Source: an uncultured Dorea sp. (GTDB lineage Bacteria > Bacillota > Clostridia > Lachnospirales > Lachnospiraceae). Taken from it: a stretch of DNA of 48,070 bases. A program made the position numbers and the translations under genes. Of the stretch, positions 7,114 through 16,370 are shown piece after piece; within the stretch, counting starts at the first letter, position 1; each line of letters opens with the position of its first letter. The stretch is taken from positions 1 to 48,070 of the forward strand of contig CAJTVY010000028.1 in the NCBI GenBank assembly GCA_910579925.1. Direction: 5' to 3'. Below the pieces are notes generated by a model that worked only from the letters and a program-made list of their open reading frames with translations, searched no databases and was not told where the DNA came from.

Positions 7114-8445
7114 ATGAGCAGAAAGCATGAGCATGTGATCAAGAGCGTACTGCCGGGCAGTATCGCCGAGGAAATGGGAATTCAGACAGGGGATAAGCTG
7201 GTTTCCATCAATGAAAATGTGGTGGAGGATATCTTTGACTATCATTTTTACGTGAATGACGAGGAACTTGTACTTCTGATCCAAAAGCCGGATGGCGAGG
7301 AATGGGAACTGGAGATTGAGAAGGATTTTGAGGAAGACCTGGGAATTGAATTTGAGCAGGGGCTGATGGATGAATATCGTTCCTGCAGAAATCATTGTAT
7401 CTTTTGTTTTATTGATCAGATGCCAGAGGGAATGCGCGAGACGCTGTATTTTAAAGACGATGATTCCCGTCTTTCTTTTCTTCAGGGTAATTATGTGACG
7501 CTTACGAACATGAGTGACCATGATATTGACCGGATCGTGAATTACCATCTGGAACCCATCAATATATCCTTTCATACTATGAACCCTCAATTGCGCTGCC
7601 GGATGCTGAATAACCGTTTCGCAGGCGAGGCGCTTAAGAAGGTGGACAGACTCTTTGCGGGCGGGATTCAGATGAATGGTCAGATCGTACTCTGCAAAGG
7701 AGAAAATGACGGAGAAGAACTGGAGTATAGTATCCGCGAACTTACGAAGTATATTCCCTGCCTTATGAGCGTATCGGTGGTTCCGGTAGGGCTTACAAAA
7801 TACAGGGAAGGCCTGTCGCCGTTAGAGCCCTTTGAAAGGGAGGAGGCAAAGGAAGTTCTGCGGGTGATTCACAAGTGGCAGGACAGGATTTATAAGGAGC
7901 ATGGGATTCATTTTATACATGCAGGCGACGAATGGTATATTCTTGCCGGGGAAGAACTGCCGGAGGAAGACCGTTACGATGGTTATCTCCAGCTTGAGAA
8001 CGGCGTTGGGATGCTGCGTCTTCTGGAAGACGAGTTCCAGAAAGCTTATAAAGACGCTATAGGAGATAAGGAGAACAGGAAGGTATCTGTGGCAACAGGA
8101 CTTCTGGCCTATCCTTATATCCGAAAAATGGCAGAACAGTTACAGACCAAGTATCCTAAGACAGATATTTATGTTTACCCGATTCAGAATCATTTCTTCG
8201 GGGAAATGATCACGGTGTCCGGTCTGATTACGGGGAGGGATCTGATCGCACAGCTTCGGGGAAAGGAATTAGGAGACAGGCTTCTGCTGCCATGCAGCAT
8301 GTTCCGCAGCGGGGAAGAGGTGTTTCTGGATGATATTACGCTCTCTGAAGTGGAAGAGGCTTTACAAGTACAGGCAGATATTGTAAAATCAAGCGGACAG
8401 GACTTTGTGGAAGCTGTCACAGGTGTTGGATTACAGGAAAAATAA
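7114..8445 (+). CDS. DUF512 radical SAM-like protein with N-terminal PDZ-like domain, 443 aa
   Basis: Residues ~5-60 form a PDZ-like domain (VLPGSIAEEMGIQTGDKLVS). A radical SAM-type iron-sulfur motif follows with Cys91, Cys95 and Cys98 (CRNHCIFC). The C-terminal half is the DUF512 region, ending in PIQNHFFGE, VSGLITGRDL and SMFRSGEEVFLDD motifs. Full length for the family. The biochemical role is unproven. The gene is conserved immediately upstream of der in clostridia, which suggests a link to ribosome assembly or membrane lipid synthesis. The ATG follows GGGGAG at a slightly long distance, and no better start is visible. Confidence 0.9.
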   Translation: MSRKHEHVIKSVLPGSIAEEMGIQTGDKLVSINENVVEDIFDYHFYVNDEELVLLIQKPDGEEWELEIEKDFEEDLGIEFEQGLMDEYRSCRNHCIFCFIDQMPEGMRETLYFKDDDSRLSFLQGNYVTLTNMSDHDIDRIVNYHLEPINISFHTMNPQLRCRMLNNRFAGEALKKVDRLFAGGIQMNGQIVLCKGENDGEELEYSIRELTKYIPCLMSVSVVPVGLTKYREGLSPLEPFEREEAKEVLRVIHKWQDRIYKEHGIHFIHAGDEWYILAGEELPEEDRYDGYLQLENGVGMLRLLEDEFQKAYKDAIGDKENRKVSVATGLLAYPYIRKMAEQLQTKYPKTDIYVYPIQNHFFGEMITVSGLITGRDLIAQLRGKELGDRLLLPCSMFRSGEEVFLDDITLSEVEEALQVQADIVKSSGQDFVEAVTGVGLQEK

Positions 8446-8489
8446 AGATATGCAGTTGCATAAGAGAGACAATAGATAGGAGAAAGAAT

Positions 8490-9818
8490 ATGAGTAAACC
8501 AGTAGTTGCGATTGTGGGAAGGCCTAACGTAGGAAAATCGACCCTTTTTAACGCACTGGCAGGAGAGATGATTTCCATTGTCAAGGACACGCCCGGCGTG
8601 ACCAGGGACAGGATCTATGCGGACGTTTCCTGGCTTGACCGTGAATTTACCCTGGTGGATACCGGGGGGATCGAGCCGGAGAGTAAAGACATTATCCTTT
8701 CGCAGATGCGCGAGCAGGCGCAGATTGCCATTGATACGGCAGACGTGATCCTGTTTCTGACGGACGTGCGTCAGGGGCTGGTGGATGCGGACTCGAAAGT
8801 GGCGGACATGCTGAGGAGGTCTGCAAAACCGGTGTTGCTGGTGGTGAACAAGGTGGACAGTTTCGAGAAATTTATGCCGGACGTGTATGAGTTCTATAAT
8901 CTTGGGATCGGCGACCCGCTGCCGGTTTCGTCGGCTTCGCGTCTGGGGCTTGGGGATATGCTGGACGAAGTGATCAGATATTTTCCCCAGGGAACAGGAG
9001 AGGAAGAGGAGGATGAGAGGCCGCGTGTAGCCATTATCGGGAAGCCAAACGTGGGAAAATCTTCTATTATTAACAAACTGCTTGGCGAACAACGGGTTAT
9101 TGTGTCAGATGTGGCGGGAACCACCAGAGATGCCATTGATACGGACATTGTTTACAATGGGAAGGAATATGTGTTCATTGATACCGCCGGGCTTCGCAGA
9201 AAGAGTAAGATTAAGGAGGAACTGGAACGTTACAGTATCATACGGGCGGTATCCGCAGTAGAACGGGCAGACGTGGTGCTGATGGTGATCGATGCTGTAG
9301 AGGGCGTCACAGAGCAGGATGCGAAGATTGCGGGCATTGCTCATGAGCGGGGCAAGGGAATCATCATCGTGGTCAATAAATGGGACGCCATTGAGAAGAA
9401 CGATAAGACCATGAGGGAGTATGAGAATGAAGTGCGTCGGGTTCTTTCATTCATGCCTTACGCAAGTATTATGTATGTGTCTGCTCAGACAGGGCAGCGT
9501 CTGGTTAAACTATATGACATGATCGACATCGTAATCGAGAACCAGACTCTGCGGGTGGCAACGGGCGTGCTGAATGAGATTATGATGGAGGCAGTGGCCA
9601 TGCAGCAGCCGCCGTCAGACAAAGGAAAGCGTCTGAAACTTTACTATATCACGCAGGTTTCTGTGAAGCCTCCTACATTCGTGATCTTTGTTAATGACAG
9701 GGAGCTTATGCATTTTTCTTACACCAGGTATCTGGAGAATAAGATCCGGGAAGCTTTTGGTTTCCAGGGGACCTCGCTGAAATTCTTTATCAGAGAGAGA
9801 AAGGAAAAGGGGCGTTAA
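8490..9818 (+). CDS. der: GTPase Der (EngA), ribosome assembly factor
   Basis: A tandem GTPase that helps mature the 50S ribosomal subunit. Domain 1 has GRPNVGKST (residues ~10-18), DTPGVTRD, DTGG and NKVD. Domain 2 has GKPNVGKSS (~183), VAGTTRD, DTAG and NKWD. A C-terminal KH-like domain follows (VSVKPPTFVIFVND). At 442 residues it is the expected size. The ATG follows AGGAGAAAGAAT, and plsY begins two bases after its stop, so the two are co-transcribed. Confidence 0.98.
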   Translation: MSKPVVAIVGRPNVGKSTLFNALAGEMISIVKDTPGVTRDRIYADVSWLDREFTLVDTGGIEPESKDIILSQMREQAQIAIDTADVILFLTDVRQGLVDADSKVADMLRRSAKPVLLVVNKVDSFEKFMPDVYEFYNLGIGDPLPVSSASRLGLGDMLDEVIRYFPQGTGEEEEDERPRVAIIGKPNVGKSSIINKLLGEQRVIVSDVAGTTRDAIDTDIVYNGKEYVFIDTAGLRRKSKIKEELERYSIIRAVSAVERADVVLMVIDAVEGVTEQDAKIAGIAHERGKGIIIVVNKWDAIEKNDKTMREYENEVRRVLSFMPYASIMYVSAQTGQRLVKLYDMIDIVIENQTLRVATGVLNEIMMEAVAMQQPPSDKGKRLKLYYITQVSVKPPTFVIFVNDRELMHFSYTRYLENKIREAFGFQGTSLKFFIRERKEKGR

Positions 9819-9819
9819 G

Positions 9820-10467
9820 ATGATGGAACGACTGGTCAGTGTTTTAATCGGGTATGTATTCGGACTGCTGCAGACCGGATATCTTTATGGGAAACTTCAC
9901 CATATAGATATCCGAAAGCAGGGGAGCGGCAACGCAGGAACTACCAATGCGCTTCGTACCATGGGATGGAAGGCAGGAGTGGTGACGCTTCTTGGCGATG
10001 CTTTTAAATGTGTGTTTGCGGTTCTTCTGGTGCGTCTGATCTATGGAGAGAGCCATGAGGAGATGCTTCCGCTTCTTTCTATGTATGCGGGCATGGGGGC
10101 GGTATTAGGGCATAACTACCCATTTTACATGAAGTTTAAGGGCGGAAAAGGGATTGCGACCACGGCAGGTCTGCTTCTTAGTACCACCAATGTCTGGATG
10201 GTGCTGATCTGCCTGGCGGTGTTCCTTGGAATTGTGGCGGGAACAAGATATGTCTCCGTGGGATCTCTGGCGGTGGTGATTCTCTATCTGGGGGAAGTGA
10301 TTTATCTCGGGCAGACCGGATTCTATGGGACTTCGCAAGATAACCTCTATGAGATGTACGGAATTGCAGCGTTTCTGATGGTATCTGCGTTCTTTAAGCA
10401 TAGGGCGAATATTAAGAGGCTGATGTCCGGGACAGAGAATAAGTTGAGCGTGGGGAAGAGTAAATGA
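9820..10467 (+). CDS. plsY: Acyl-phosphate glycerol-3-phosphate acyltransferase
   Basis: Membrane enzyme that transfers an acyl group from acyl phosphate to glycerol 3-phosphate, the first step of phospholipid synthesis. Signature motifs are QGSGNAGTTN near residue 35 and GHNYPFYMKFKGGKGIAT near 95-112. Five or so membrane segments are apparent and the 215 residues match the family. The tail after the last helix is short and basic. Its substrate is made by the product of the next gene, gpsA, so the pair forms a coherent lipid-precursor unit. Confidence 0.97.
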   Translation: MMERLVSVLIGYVFGLLQTGYLYGKLHHIDIRKQGSGNAGTTNALRTMGWKAGVVTLLGDAFKCVFAVLLVRLIYGESHEEMLPLLSMYAGMGAVLGHNYPFYMKFKGGKGIATTAGLLLSTTNVWMVLICLAVFLGIVAGTRYVSVGSLAVVILYLGEVIYLGQTGFYGTSQDNLYEMYGIAAFLMVSAFFKHRANIKRLMSGTENKLSVGKSK

Positions 10468-10496
10468 CAGATTAGTATAGAAAGGATGGAAAAGAT

Positions 10497-11510
10497 ATGG
10501 CGAACGTAGGGATTATGGGAGCAGGAAGCTGGGGAACGGCTCTGGCTCTTTTGCTTAACAAGAACGGCCACCAGGTAACGGTGTGGTCTGTCAGTGAAGA
10601 GGAAGTAAAGATGCTCTCAGAGAAGAGAGAGCATGTAAGTAAGCTGCCGGGAGTGAAGATTCCCGACGATATGGTATTTACAAACGATATGGAGAGTGCG
10701 GTGAAGGGAAAAGACTTTCTCGTCCTGGCGGTGCCGTCGCCCTTTACCAGAAGTACGGCGCATAATATGAGCCCCTATGTTACAGAGGGGCAGATTATCG
10801 TGGACGTGGCGAAGGGAATCGAGGAGAGTACGCTTATGACCCTTTCCCAGCAGATTGAAGAAGAAATCCCTCAGGCGGAAGTTGCGGTTCTTTCAGGTCC
10901 AAGTCATGCGGAAGAGGTAGGCCGGGGACTTCCGACGATCGTGGTGATCGGAGCCAGGAAGAAGGAGATTGCAAAGTATCTCCAGGAAATGTTCATGAAC
11001 GAAGTGTTCCGCGTGTATATCAGCCCGGATATGCTGGGTATGGAGCTTGGCGGCTCTCTTAAGAACGTGATTGCGCTTGCGGCCGGAATTGCGGATGGAC
11101 TGGGCTATGGAGATAATACGAAGGCCGCTCTGATTACCAGAGGGATTGCGGAGATCGCCAGACTTGGCGTGAAGATGGGAGGCGCGATCGAGAGCTTTAC
11201 CGGGCTTACTGGTATTGGAGATCTGATTGTCACCTGTGCCAGCGTCCATAGCCGAAACCGGAAGGCGGGATATCTGATGGGTCAGGGAAAGAGCATGCAG
11301 GAGGCCATGGACGAGGTGCAGATGGTGGTGGAAGGCGTGTATTCTGCCAAAGCTGCAGTGAAGCTTGGTCAGAAATACGGTGTGTCCCTGCCGATCATAG
11401 ATAAGGTGAGCGAAGTGCTGTTTGAAGGAAAAGATCCAAGAGAAGCGGTGAACGAACTGATGCTTAGGGACGGCAGGGCAGAGCACCAGGCATTGCACTG
11501 GGAGAAGTAG
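10497..11510 (+). CDS. gpsA: Glycerol-3-phosphate dehydrogenase [NAD(P)+]
   Basis: Reduces dihydroxyacetone phosphate to sn-glycerol 3-phosphate for PlsY. The N-terminal Rossmann motif GAGSWGTALA lies at residues 7-16. The catalytic-Lys region GGSLKNVIALAAGIADGLG is followed by the NTKAALITRG and FTGLTGIGDL segments. At 337 residues it is full length. The ATG has AAAGGATGG upstream. It ends one base before the convergently transcribed MATE gene, with no obvious terminator between them. Confidence 0.98.
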   Translation: MANVGIMGAGSWGTALALLLNKNGHQVTVWSVSEEEVKMLSEKREHVSKLPGVKIPDDMVFTNDMESAVKGKDFLVLAVPSPFTRSTAHNMSPYVTEGQIIVDVAKGIEESTLMTLSQQIEEEIPQAEVAVLSGPSHAEEVGRGLPTIVVIGARKKEIAKYLQEMFMNEVFRVYISPDMLGMELGGSLKNVIALAAGIADGLGYGDNTKAALITRGIAEIARLGVKMGGAIESFTGLTGIGDLIVTCASVHSRNRKAGYLMGQGKSMQEAMDEVQMVVEGVYSAKAAVKLGQKYGVSLPIIDKVSEVLFEGKDPREAVNELMLRDGRAEHQALHWEK

Positions 11511-11511
11511 G

Positions 11512-12855
11512 TTACTTGTTCAGGATGGTGGTCCGCATGGTGATGTAGCAGGCGAGGCCGCCGATACAGTTCGAGATGGGTTCGGCAAGGAAGACGCCGG
11601 TTACGCCTAAGGCGCCCACCCGGGGGAGTATGAGGGTGAGCGGCACCACGATGACCACTTTACGCAGAAGCGAAAAGAAGATCGCCTGTCTGGGTCTGTT
11701 GAGCGCTTTAAATACACTCTGGCCTGCGAACTGGAACGCCATGAAGAAGAACCCGAAGAAGTAGACATGCATGGAAGGAACCGCTGCGGCAATAAGTCCG
11801 GTATTGTGACTGAAGATTCGGATGAAGAACTCGGGAAATAAGGTAAAGAATCCCCATATGGTTAAGGTATATACGAATCCAAGCTGCGTCATAAAACGGA
11901 TTGCCCGCCGCATTAGGGCGGTGTTTTCCGCCCCGTAATTGTAGCTGATAATGGGGGAAGAACCTTCAGAGACAGCCGTTACCGGTGTCTGGGCAATCTC
12001 CCGGACAGAACTGATCACCGTCATGACACTGATGTAGAGGTCTCCTCCAAAAGTCTGGAGCATAAAGTTGCATACCACCTGGACAAGTCCGTTGGTAAAA
12101 GACATGCAGAAGGTAGAGATGCCAAGCTTCACGATTTCGAGGATACAGGGAATGTCTGGCCGGAATCCTCGAAAATCCAGGGTCAGTTCTGCCTCCTGCC
12201 CGGTCAGAAAGCGCAGAACCCAGGCAGCAGAGAGACACTGGGAGAGAATGGTAGCCAGTGCGGCCCCTCTGACGCCCATGTGCAGAAAGAAGATAAAGAT
12301 GGGATCCAGGATCATATTGGCTATGGCTCCGGTCAGTACGGTCTTCATGCCCACCTTTGCGAATCCCTGACTGTTGATATAGGGATTCATTCCAAGAGAG
12401 ATCATGACGAAGACGGTGCCGAGCAGATAGATGACCATATAGCCGGCGGCATAGGGGTAGGTGGCGCTGCCTGCGCCGAACAGATGAAGCAGCGGCCTGT
12501 GAAATGCAATTCCGGTTATGGTCAGAATAATTCCTATGACAATCAGCATGAAACAGGCATTATTCATGACCTGTCGTGCTGCTTTTTCATCATTTTTTCC
12601 TCTGGCGATCGAGCACAGAGGCGCGCCTCCAGCCCCGAAGAGGTTGGAGAAGGCTGTTACCATGGTAATCATCGGAAAGCACAAGCCAAGCCCTGCCAGG
12701 GCCAGAGTTCCTTCGCCGGGGAGTCTGCCAATGTAGATCCGGTCAATGATGTTGTAGAGCAGGTTCAGAAGCTGTGCCGCCAGCATGGGCGCAGCCAGAG
12801 ACAGGATACTGCGGGATACATTTTCATTTCCAAAATCAACTTGCTGAGACTGCAT
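11512..12855 (-). CDS. MATE-family efflux transporter, 447 aa
   Basis: A 12-segment multidrug/oligosaccharidyl-lipid/polysaccharide family exporter, usually driven by Na+ or H+ antiport. Recognisable features are the N-terminal SLAAPMLAAQLLNLLYNIID, the GLCFPM and FGAGGAPL segments of helices 1-2, and the mirrored set in the second half (ISYNYGAEN, FQFAGQSVFKALNRPRQ). Its length is typical. The substrate cannot be predicted. The ATG has AAGAAGTG upstream. It is a single gene facing gpsA, separated from the next gene by an AT-rich divergent intergenic region. Confidence 0.92.
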   Translation of the reverse strand: MQSQQVDFGNENVSRSILSLAAPMLAAQLLNLLYNIIDRIYIGRLPGEGTLALAGLGLCFPMITMVTAFSNLFGAGGAPLCSIARGKNDEKAARQVMNNACFMLIVIGIILTITGIAFHRPLLHLFGAGSATYPYAAGYMVIYLLGTVFVMISLGMNPYINSQGFAKVGMKTVLTGAIANMILDPIFIFFLHMGVRGAALATILSQCLSAAWVLRFLTGQEAELTLDFRGFRPDIPCILEIVKLGISTFCMSFTNGLVQVVCNFMLQTFGGDLYISVMTVISSVREIAQTPVTAVSEGSSPIISYNYGAENTALMRRAIRFMTQLGFVYTLTIWGFFTLFPEFFIRIFSHNTGLIAAAVPSMHVYFFGFFFMAFQFAGQSVFKALNRPRQAIFFSLLRKVVIVVPLTLILPRVGALGVTGVFLAEPISNCIGGLACYITMRTTILNK

Positions 12856-13029
12856 TTAAAAATCACTTCTTTCTATCGTTACAAAACGTTCTACTGATAT
12901 TGTATCACAGTTTTTTATCTTATAATATTCTTAATTTCACGCAAGATTGCAAAAAAATATTTTCATTATCTTCAAAATCATGTATGATAAAAAAGATTGT
13001 GGCAAAATCGTACACGAAAGAGGATGATT

Positions 13030-14982
13030 ATGACTAGAAAAGAGATAAAAACCAGAGCGAGACAGACGGTTAAGAGGCATTATATGATTCTGGTAATGAC
13101 AGGACTGATCGCAGTATTTTTAGGACTGCAGATTTCAAGTTTTGACGACGCAGTAAGGATGTATTCATCAGAGAGTGTGAAGGCCGCCGATCTGAATATC
13201 GGGACAGGGGAAGGAACAGAAGAGACGGCGGACACCAGGGTGGCGATGGGAAGCGTGGGACTGATGGATGTGGTGGAACATATTCTGATGGGTGATCCCG
13301 AGAAAGGATGGGAGCTTTCGGAAAGAATTAAAGAGGCGGAGATTGAGCGGTCAGAGAAAGGCAACCGGGTTCTTGGAAGGAGCCGGGGAGCGCTTTCGAA
13401 GCTTGTGAATGGCGTGACGTCCGGGTCTTTTATCATAATGTTTGTTTCAGGTATTAACTCTTTGTCCGGCACGGATAATCTGGGAAGCCTGATTCTGATC
13501 ATACTGGCCCTTGCGGGAGTATTGGCGTTCTATCTTCTGGTGGTCAATACATATCAGGTTATCTCGGCAAGACTGCTCCTGGAGAGCAGATGTTATGAGA
13601 AACTTCCGATCCAGCGGTTTGTATTTTTAATGCGCATAAAGCGGTGGATTCCTGTTTCTATGGCGCTGCTGAGATGTCTGGTCTATGAACTTTTGTGGTC
13701 GTTGACGATAATCGGCGGGATGATCAAGCCCTACTCCTACTATCTGGTGCCATACATCCTGGCAGAGAATCCGGATCTTAGCGGGCGGGAGGCGATCACT
13801 CTGTCACGGAAGATGATGTGCGGACATAAGTGGGAATGTTTTGTGATGGAATGTTCCTTTCTTGGATGGAGTATCCTGGGAATATTTTCTTTCGGGCTTA
13901 CGGAGGTGCTCTATTCGATTCCTTATCAGTCGGCTGCATTCTGTGAATATTATGCCGTGTTGCGTAAGGCGGCAAAGGAGGCAGGGATTACAGGCGCAGA
14001 ACTTCTGAATGATACCTATCTGTATGAACGTGCGCCTGGGGAACGTCTGGAAGAGGCCTATGCAGATGAGGTCGAATGGAAGGAAGCGCTGAAGAACAAT
14101 GTGAGAAAGCCGGAGGGGATAAAAGGTATTCTGTCCGACTGGTTCGGTATCTTTCAGGGCAGTTCCAAGGAAGAACGGATTTATGAAGAAAACAGGGAAA
14201 TCCAGGTAAGGCTTGGTATGTGTAAGGATGTGGTGGAAGGTAAAGTATATCCGGTAAGGCTGTCACAGTTTCCGGAAACTGTGAAGCACAAGAGGATGGA
14301 AACTTTTCACTATATGCGGCACTATTCGGTCTGGTCGCTGATACTGCTGTTTTTTGTATTTTCTATATTTGGATGGTGCTGGGAAGTGAGTATCCATCTG
14401 GTAATGGACGGAGTGTTTGTGAACCGCGGCGCACTCCATGGGCCATGGCTTCCGATTTATGGGACGGGAGGGGTGCTTTTACTTACCCTGCTTAACAGGG
14501 TACGCAGTCATCCGGTGATGGAATTTTTTAGTATTATTGTTCTGTGCGGTATGGTGGAATACGGGACGTCATATTATCTGGAGGTCGCTTACGACGGAAA
14601 GAAATGGTGGGATTACAGCGGATATTTCCTGAATCTGAATGGGCGTATCTGTGCGGAAGGACTGTTAGTCTTCGGAATCGGGGGCATGGTCATTGTCTAT
14701 ATTGCGGCGCCGCTTCTGGATAACCGGATCCGCAGGATCCGAAAGGATGTGATGGTGTGGACCTGTATGATTCTGCTGTGTCTGTACGCTGCAGACAGTG
14801 CGTATTCCGTCAGACATCCAAACGAAGGGAAGGGGATTACGGATTATCAGCCGTTGTCCCGATATTCAGAAAACTTAGAAGTGAGGAGTGAAGAGTATGC
14901 TGGCAATTTTGTTATCGCCTCTGTATGCGCTGGTTCATATTTATATTATCCGGTGGATGATCCGGTGGCTTGGCGCCTGTAG
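13030..14982 (+). CDS. Membrane protein: DUF975 domain fused to a CmpB-like (DUF1113) domain, 650 aa
   Basis: The start is ATG 13030, behind AAAGAGGATGATT; an in-frame ATG 33 bases earlier lacks a site. Residues ~1-330 match DUF975-type integral membrane proteins: RARQTVKRHYMILV start, YQVISARLLLESRCYEKLP, and the LSGREAITLSRKMMCGHKWE segment. Residues ~420-600 are the ABC_trans_CmpB-like domain: FGWCWEVSIHLVMDGVFVNRG, HGPWLPIYGTGG. The two families are usually separate proteins. The function of both is unknown, and transport or envelope stress has been suggested. The 3' end overlaps the metallophosphoesterase start by 86 bases, implying translational coupling. Confidence 0.85.
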   Translation: MTRKEIKTRARQTVKRHYMILVMTGLIAVFLGLQISSFDDAVRMYSSESVKAADLNIGTGEGTEETADTRVAMGSVGLMDVVEHILMGDPEKGWELSERIKEAEIERSEKGNRVLGRSRGALSKLVNGVTSGSFIIMFVSGINSLSGTDNLGSLILIILALAGVLAFYLLVVNTYQVISARLLLESRCYEKLPIQRFVFLMRIKRWIPVSMALLRCLVYELLWSLTIIGGMIKPYSYYLVPYILAENPDLSGREAITLSRKMMCGHKWECFVMECSFLGWSILGIFSFGLTEVLYSIPYQSAAFCEYYAVLRKAAKEAGITGAELLNDTYLYERAPGERLEEAYADEVEWKEALKNNVRKPEGIKGILSDWFGIFQGSSKEERIYEENREIQVRLGMCKDVVEGKVYPVRLSQFPETVKHKRMETFHYMRHYSVWSLILLFFVFSIFGWCWEVSIHLVMDGVFVNRGALHGPWLPIYGTGGVLLLTLLNRVRSHPVMEFFSIIVLCGMVEYGTSYYLEVAYDGKKWWDYSGYFLNLNGRICAEGLLVFGIGGMVIVYIAAPLLDNRIRRIRKDVMVWTCMILLCLYAADSAYSVRHPNEGKGITDYQPLSRYSENLEVRSEEYAGNFVIASVCAGSYLYYPVDDPVAWRL

Positions 14983-16102
14983 GCATGAGTTTCGGAAATT
15001 TCGCTCAAGGCTGATTGTATCTGTGGTATATGTATTCTTTGCCAGCGCCATGGGAGTAGGATTTTTTCTTCCATCAGGGGCGGTAAAGCGTTTTTTTGTG
15101 AAGATTGGAAATTACTGGCTTGGAATCCTGCTTTACACCATCCTGGTGGTGGGAGCGGCAGATGTGATCCATGTGATTCTGAAAAGAAGTAAGAAAATCA
15201 ACCAGGAAAAGTTACAAAGTTTCAAGGTGTTCGTGGTGTCGGGAATCATCTGCGCCGTTGGAATCGCCGTACTCAGCGTGTGGGGGATGATAAATGCAGG
15301 GAATATCCGTACCACAAGATATGAAGCGGTTATTGAGAAGAATGCCGGGGATTTGAAACAGATGAAGGTGATTCTGGCGGCTGATCTGCATATGGGCTAC
15401 AATATCGGATGTGATCATATCCGGCAGATGGTAGAGAAGATCAATGCGGAAGATCCGGATCTGGTGGTTTTTGCAGGAGATATTTTTGATAATGAGTATG
15501 AGGCGCTGGATCATCCAGAAGAATTAATCTCTATCTTCAGAGGGATCAAAAGCAGATACGGTGTCTATGCCTGTTACGGGAATCATGATATCAAGGAAAA
15601 GATTCTTGCCGGATTTACGTTCGGTGGAAATAACGGGAAGAAGCAGAGCGACGTCCGAATGGATACCTTTCTTGAGAAAGCGGGGATTACCCTGCTTCGG
15701 GATGAATCCGTGCTGGTTGCAGACAGCGTCTATCTTTATGGCCGGCCAGACAGGCATCGTCCGGGACGAGGGATTCAGACCAGGAAGACGCCAGCGGAGA
15801 TTACGGAAGGGATGGATCTGTCAAAGCCCGTGCTGGTGATTGACCATCAGCCGGCAGAGCTTGTGGAACTGGCTAATGCGGGAGTGGATCTGGACCTGTG
15901 CGGCCATACCCATGACGGTCAGACTTTTCCTGGAAACCTGACCGTCCGGCTTATGTGGGAGAATGCATGTGGATATCTGAAGAAAGGGGATATGCATAAT
16001 ATCGTAACTTCCGGCGTGGGAGTGTTCGGTCCGAATATGCGGGTCGGCACGGCCGCAGAGATCTGCGCGGTGACAGTGAAGTTTGAAGGGAAGAAGGATT
16101 AA
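14897..16102 (+). CDS. Membrane-anchored metallophosphoesterase (YkuE-like), 401 aa
   Basis: ATG 14897 has AGGAG eight bases upstream and is preferred to the in-frame GTG at 14888. Four N-terminal membrane segments (~1-150) precede a calcineurin-like phosphoesterase domain with the full metal set: AADLHMG, FAGDIFDN, YGNHD, IDHQP and CGHTHDG. YkuE-type enzymes are Mn/Zn phosphoesterases acting at the membrane, some on lipid pyrophosphates. The actual substrate here is unknown. The gene overlaps the DUF975-CmpB gene and is the last in that unit, followed by a strong terminator. Confidence 0.92.
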   Translation: MLAILLSPLYALVHIYIIRWMIRWLGACRHEFRKFRSRLIVSVVYVFFASAMGVGFFLPSGAVKRFFVKIGNYWLGILLYTILVVGAADVIHVILKRSKKINQEKLQSFKVFVVSGIICAVGIAVLSVWGMINAGNIRTTRYEAVIEKNAGDLKQMKVILAADLHMGYNIGCDHIRQMVEKINAEDPDLVVFAGDIFDNEYEALDHPEELISIFRGIKSRYGVYACYGNHDIKEKILAGFTFGGNNGKKQSDVRMDTFLEKAGITLLRDESVLVADSVYLYGRPDRHRPGRGIQTRKTPAEITEGMDLSKPVLVIDHQPAELVELANAGVDLDLCGHTHDGQTFPGNLTVRLMWENACGYLKKGDMHNIVTSGVGVFGPNMRVGTAAEICAVTVKFEGKKD

Positions 16103-16104
16103 AA

Positions 16105-16140
16105 GAAAAAATCGCAGAGTAAGATACTCTGCGATTTTTT
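16105..16140 (+). terminator. Strong terminator separating the phosphoesterase from the glycan operon
   Basis: ATCGCAGAGTA, loop AGA, TACTCTGCGAT, then TTTTTT, preceded by an A-run, so it could work in both directions. Its core is nearly the reverse complement of the loaP leader hairpin 200 bases downstream. Confidence 0.95.
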
Positions 16141-16200
16141 CTTGTTTCAATAACGTATTTATTATAACCATCTCAATCAGATAATTCAATACCTAAATTA

Positions 16201-16268
16201 CTTTTACAATGATTTGCCTTAAAAAAAGAAGAAATATGTTGTAAAAGTATCTGAATATATTCTATATT
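16201..16268 (+). promoter_or_regulatory. Candidate promoter of the glycan operon with an inverted repeat
   Basis: TTGTAA (16239-16244), an 18-base spacer and TATATT (16263-16268) form a plausible promoter about 100 bases before loaP. The -35 element lies in the right arm of a perfect inverted repeat CTTTTACAA (16201-16209) / TTGTAAAAG (16239-16247). The repeat could therefore be an operator. The whole 16142-16330 interval is A+T rich and has no ORF. Confidence 0.4.
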
Positions 16269-16331
16269 TTCGCCAAACATCTAATGAATACAAATAATAA
16301 TCTGTAAATATTTCTCGGAAAAACATAAAAA

Positions 16332-16360
16332 TTTTCGCAGAGTATCTTACTCCACGAAAA
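16332..16360 (+). promoter_or_regulatory. Leader RNA hairpin, candidate LoaP recognition element
   Basis: TTTTCG (16332-16337) pairs with CGAAAA (16355-16360), and GAGTA (16340-16344) pairs with TACTC (16348-16352) around a TCT loop. The two stems are separated by a symmetric CA/CA internal loop. It ends one base before the ribosome binding site AGGAAGGGG and 10 bases before the loaP ATG. LoaP proteins are known to recognise a small stem-loop in the leader of the operon they control. Position and shape fit that role, but binding is inferred. Confidence 0.55.
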
Positions 16361-16370
16361 CAGGAAGGGG

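Noticed and set aside
8190..9092. 300-codon minus-strand ORF opposite der and the DUF512 gene
   Set aside because: It lies fully antisense to two clearly recognised genes, has no protein-like composition or ribosome binding site, and is explained by codon bias of the sense strand.
10893..11498. 201-codon minus-strand ORF opposite gpsA
   Set aside because: Antisense shadow of gpsA: His-rich, no family motif, no initiation signal.
12280..12897. 205-codon plus-strand ORF opposite the MATE gene
   Set aside because: Antisense shadow of the transporter, rich in Gly, Gln and His with no hydrophobic core.
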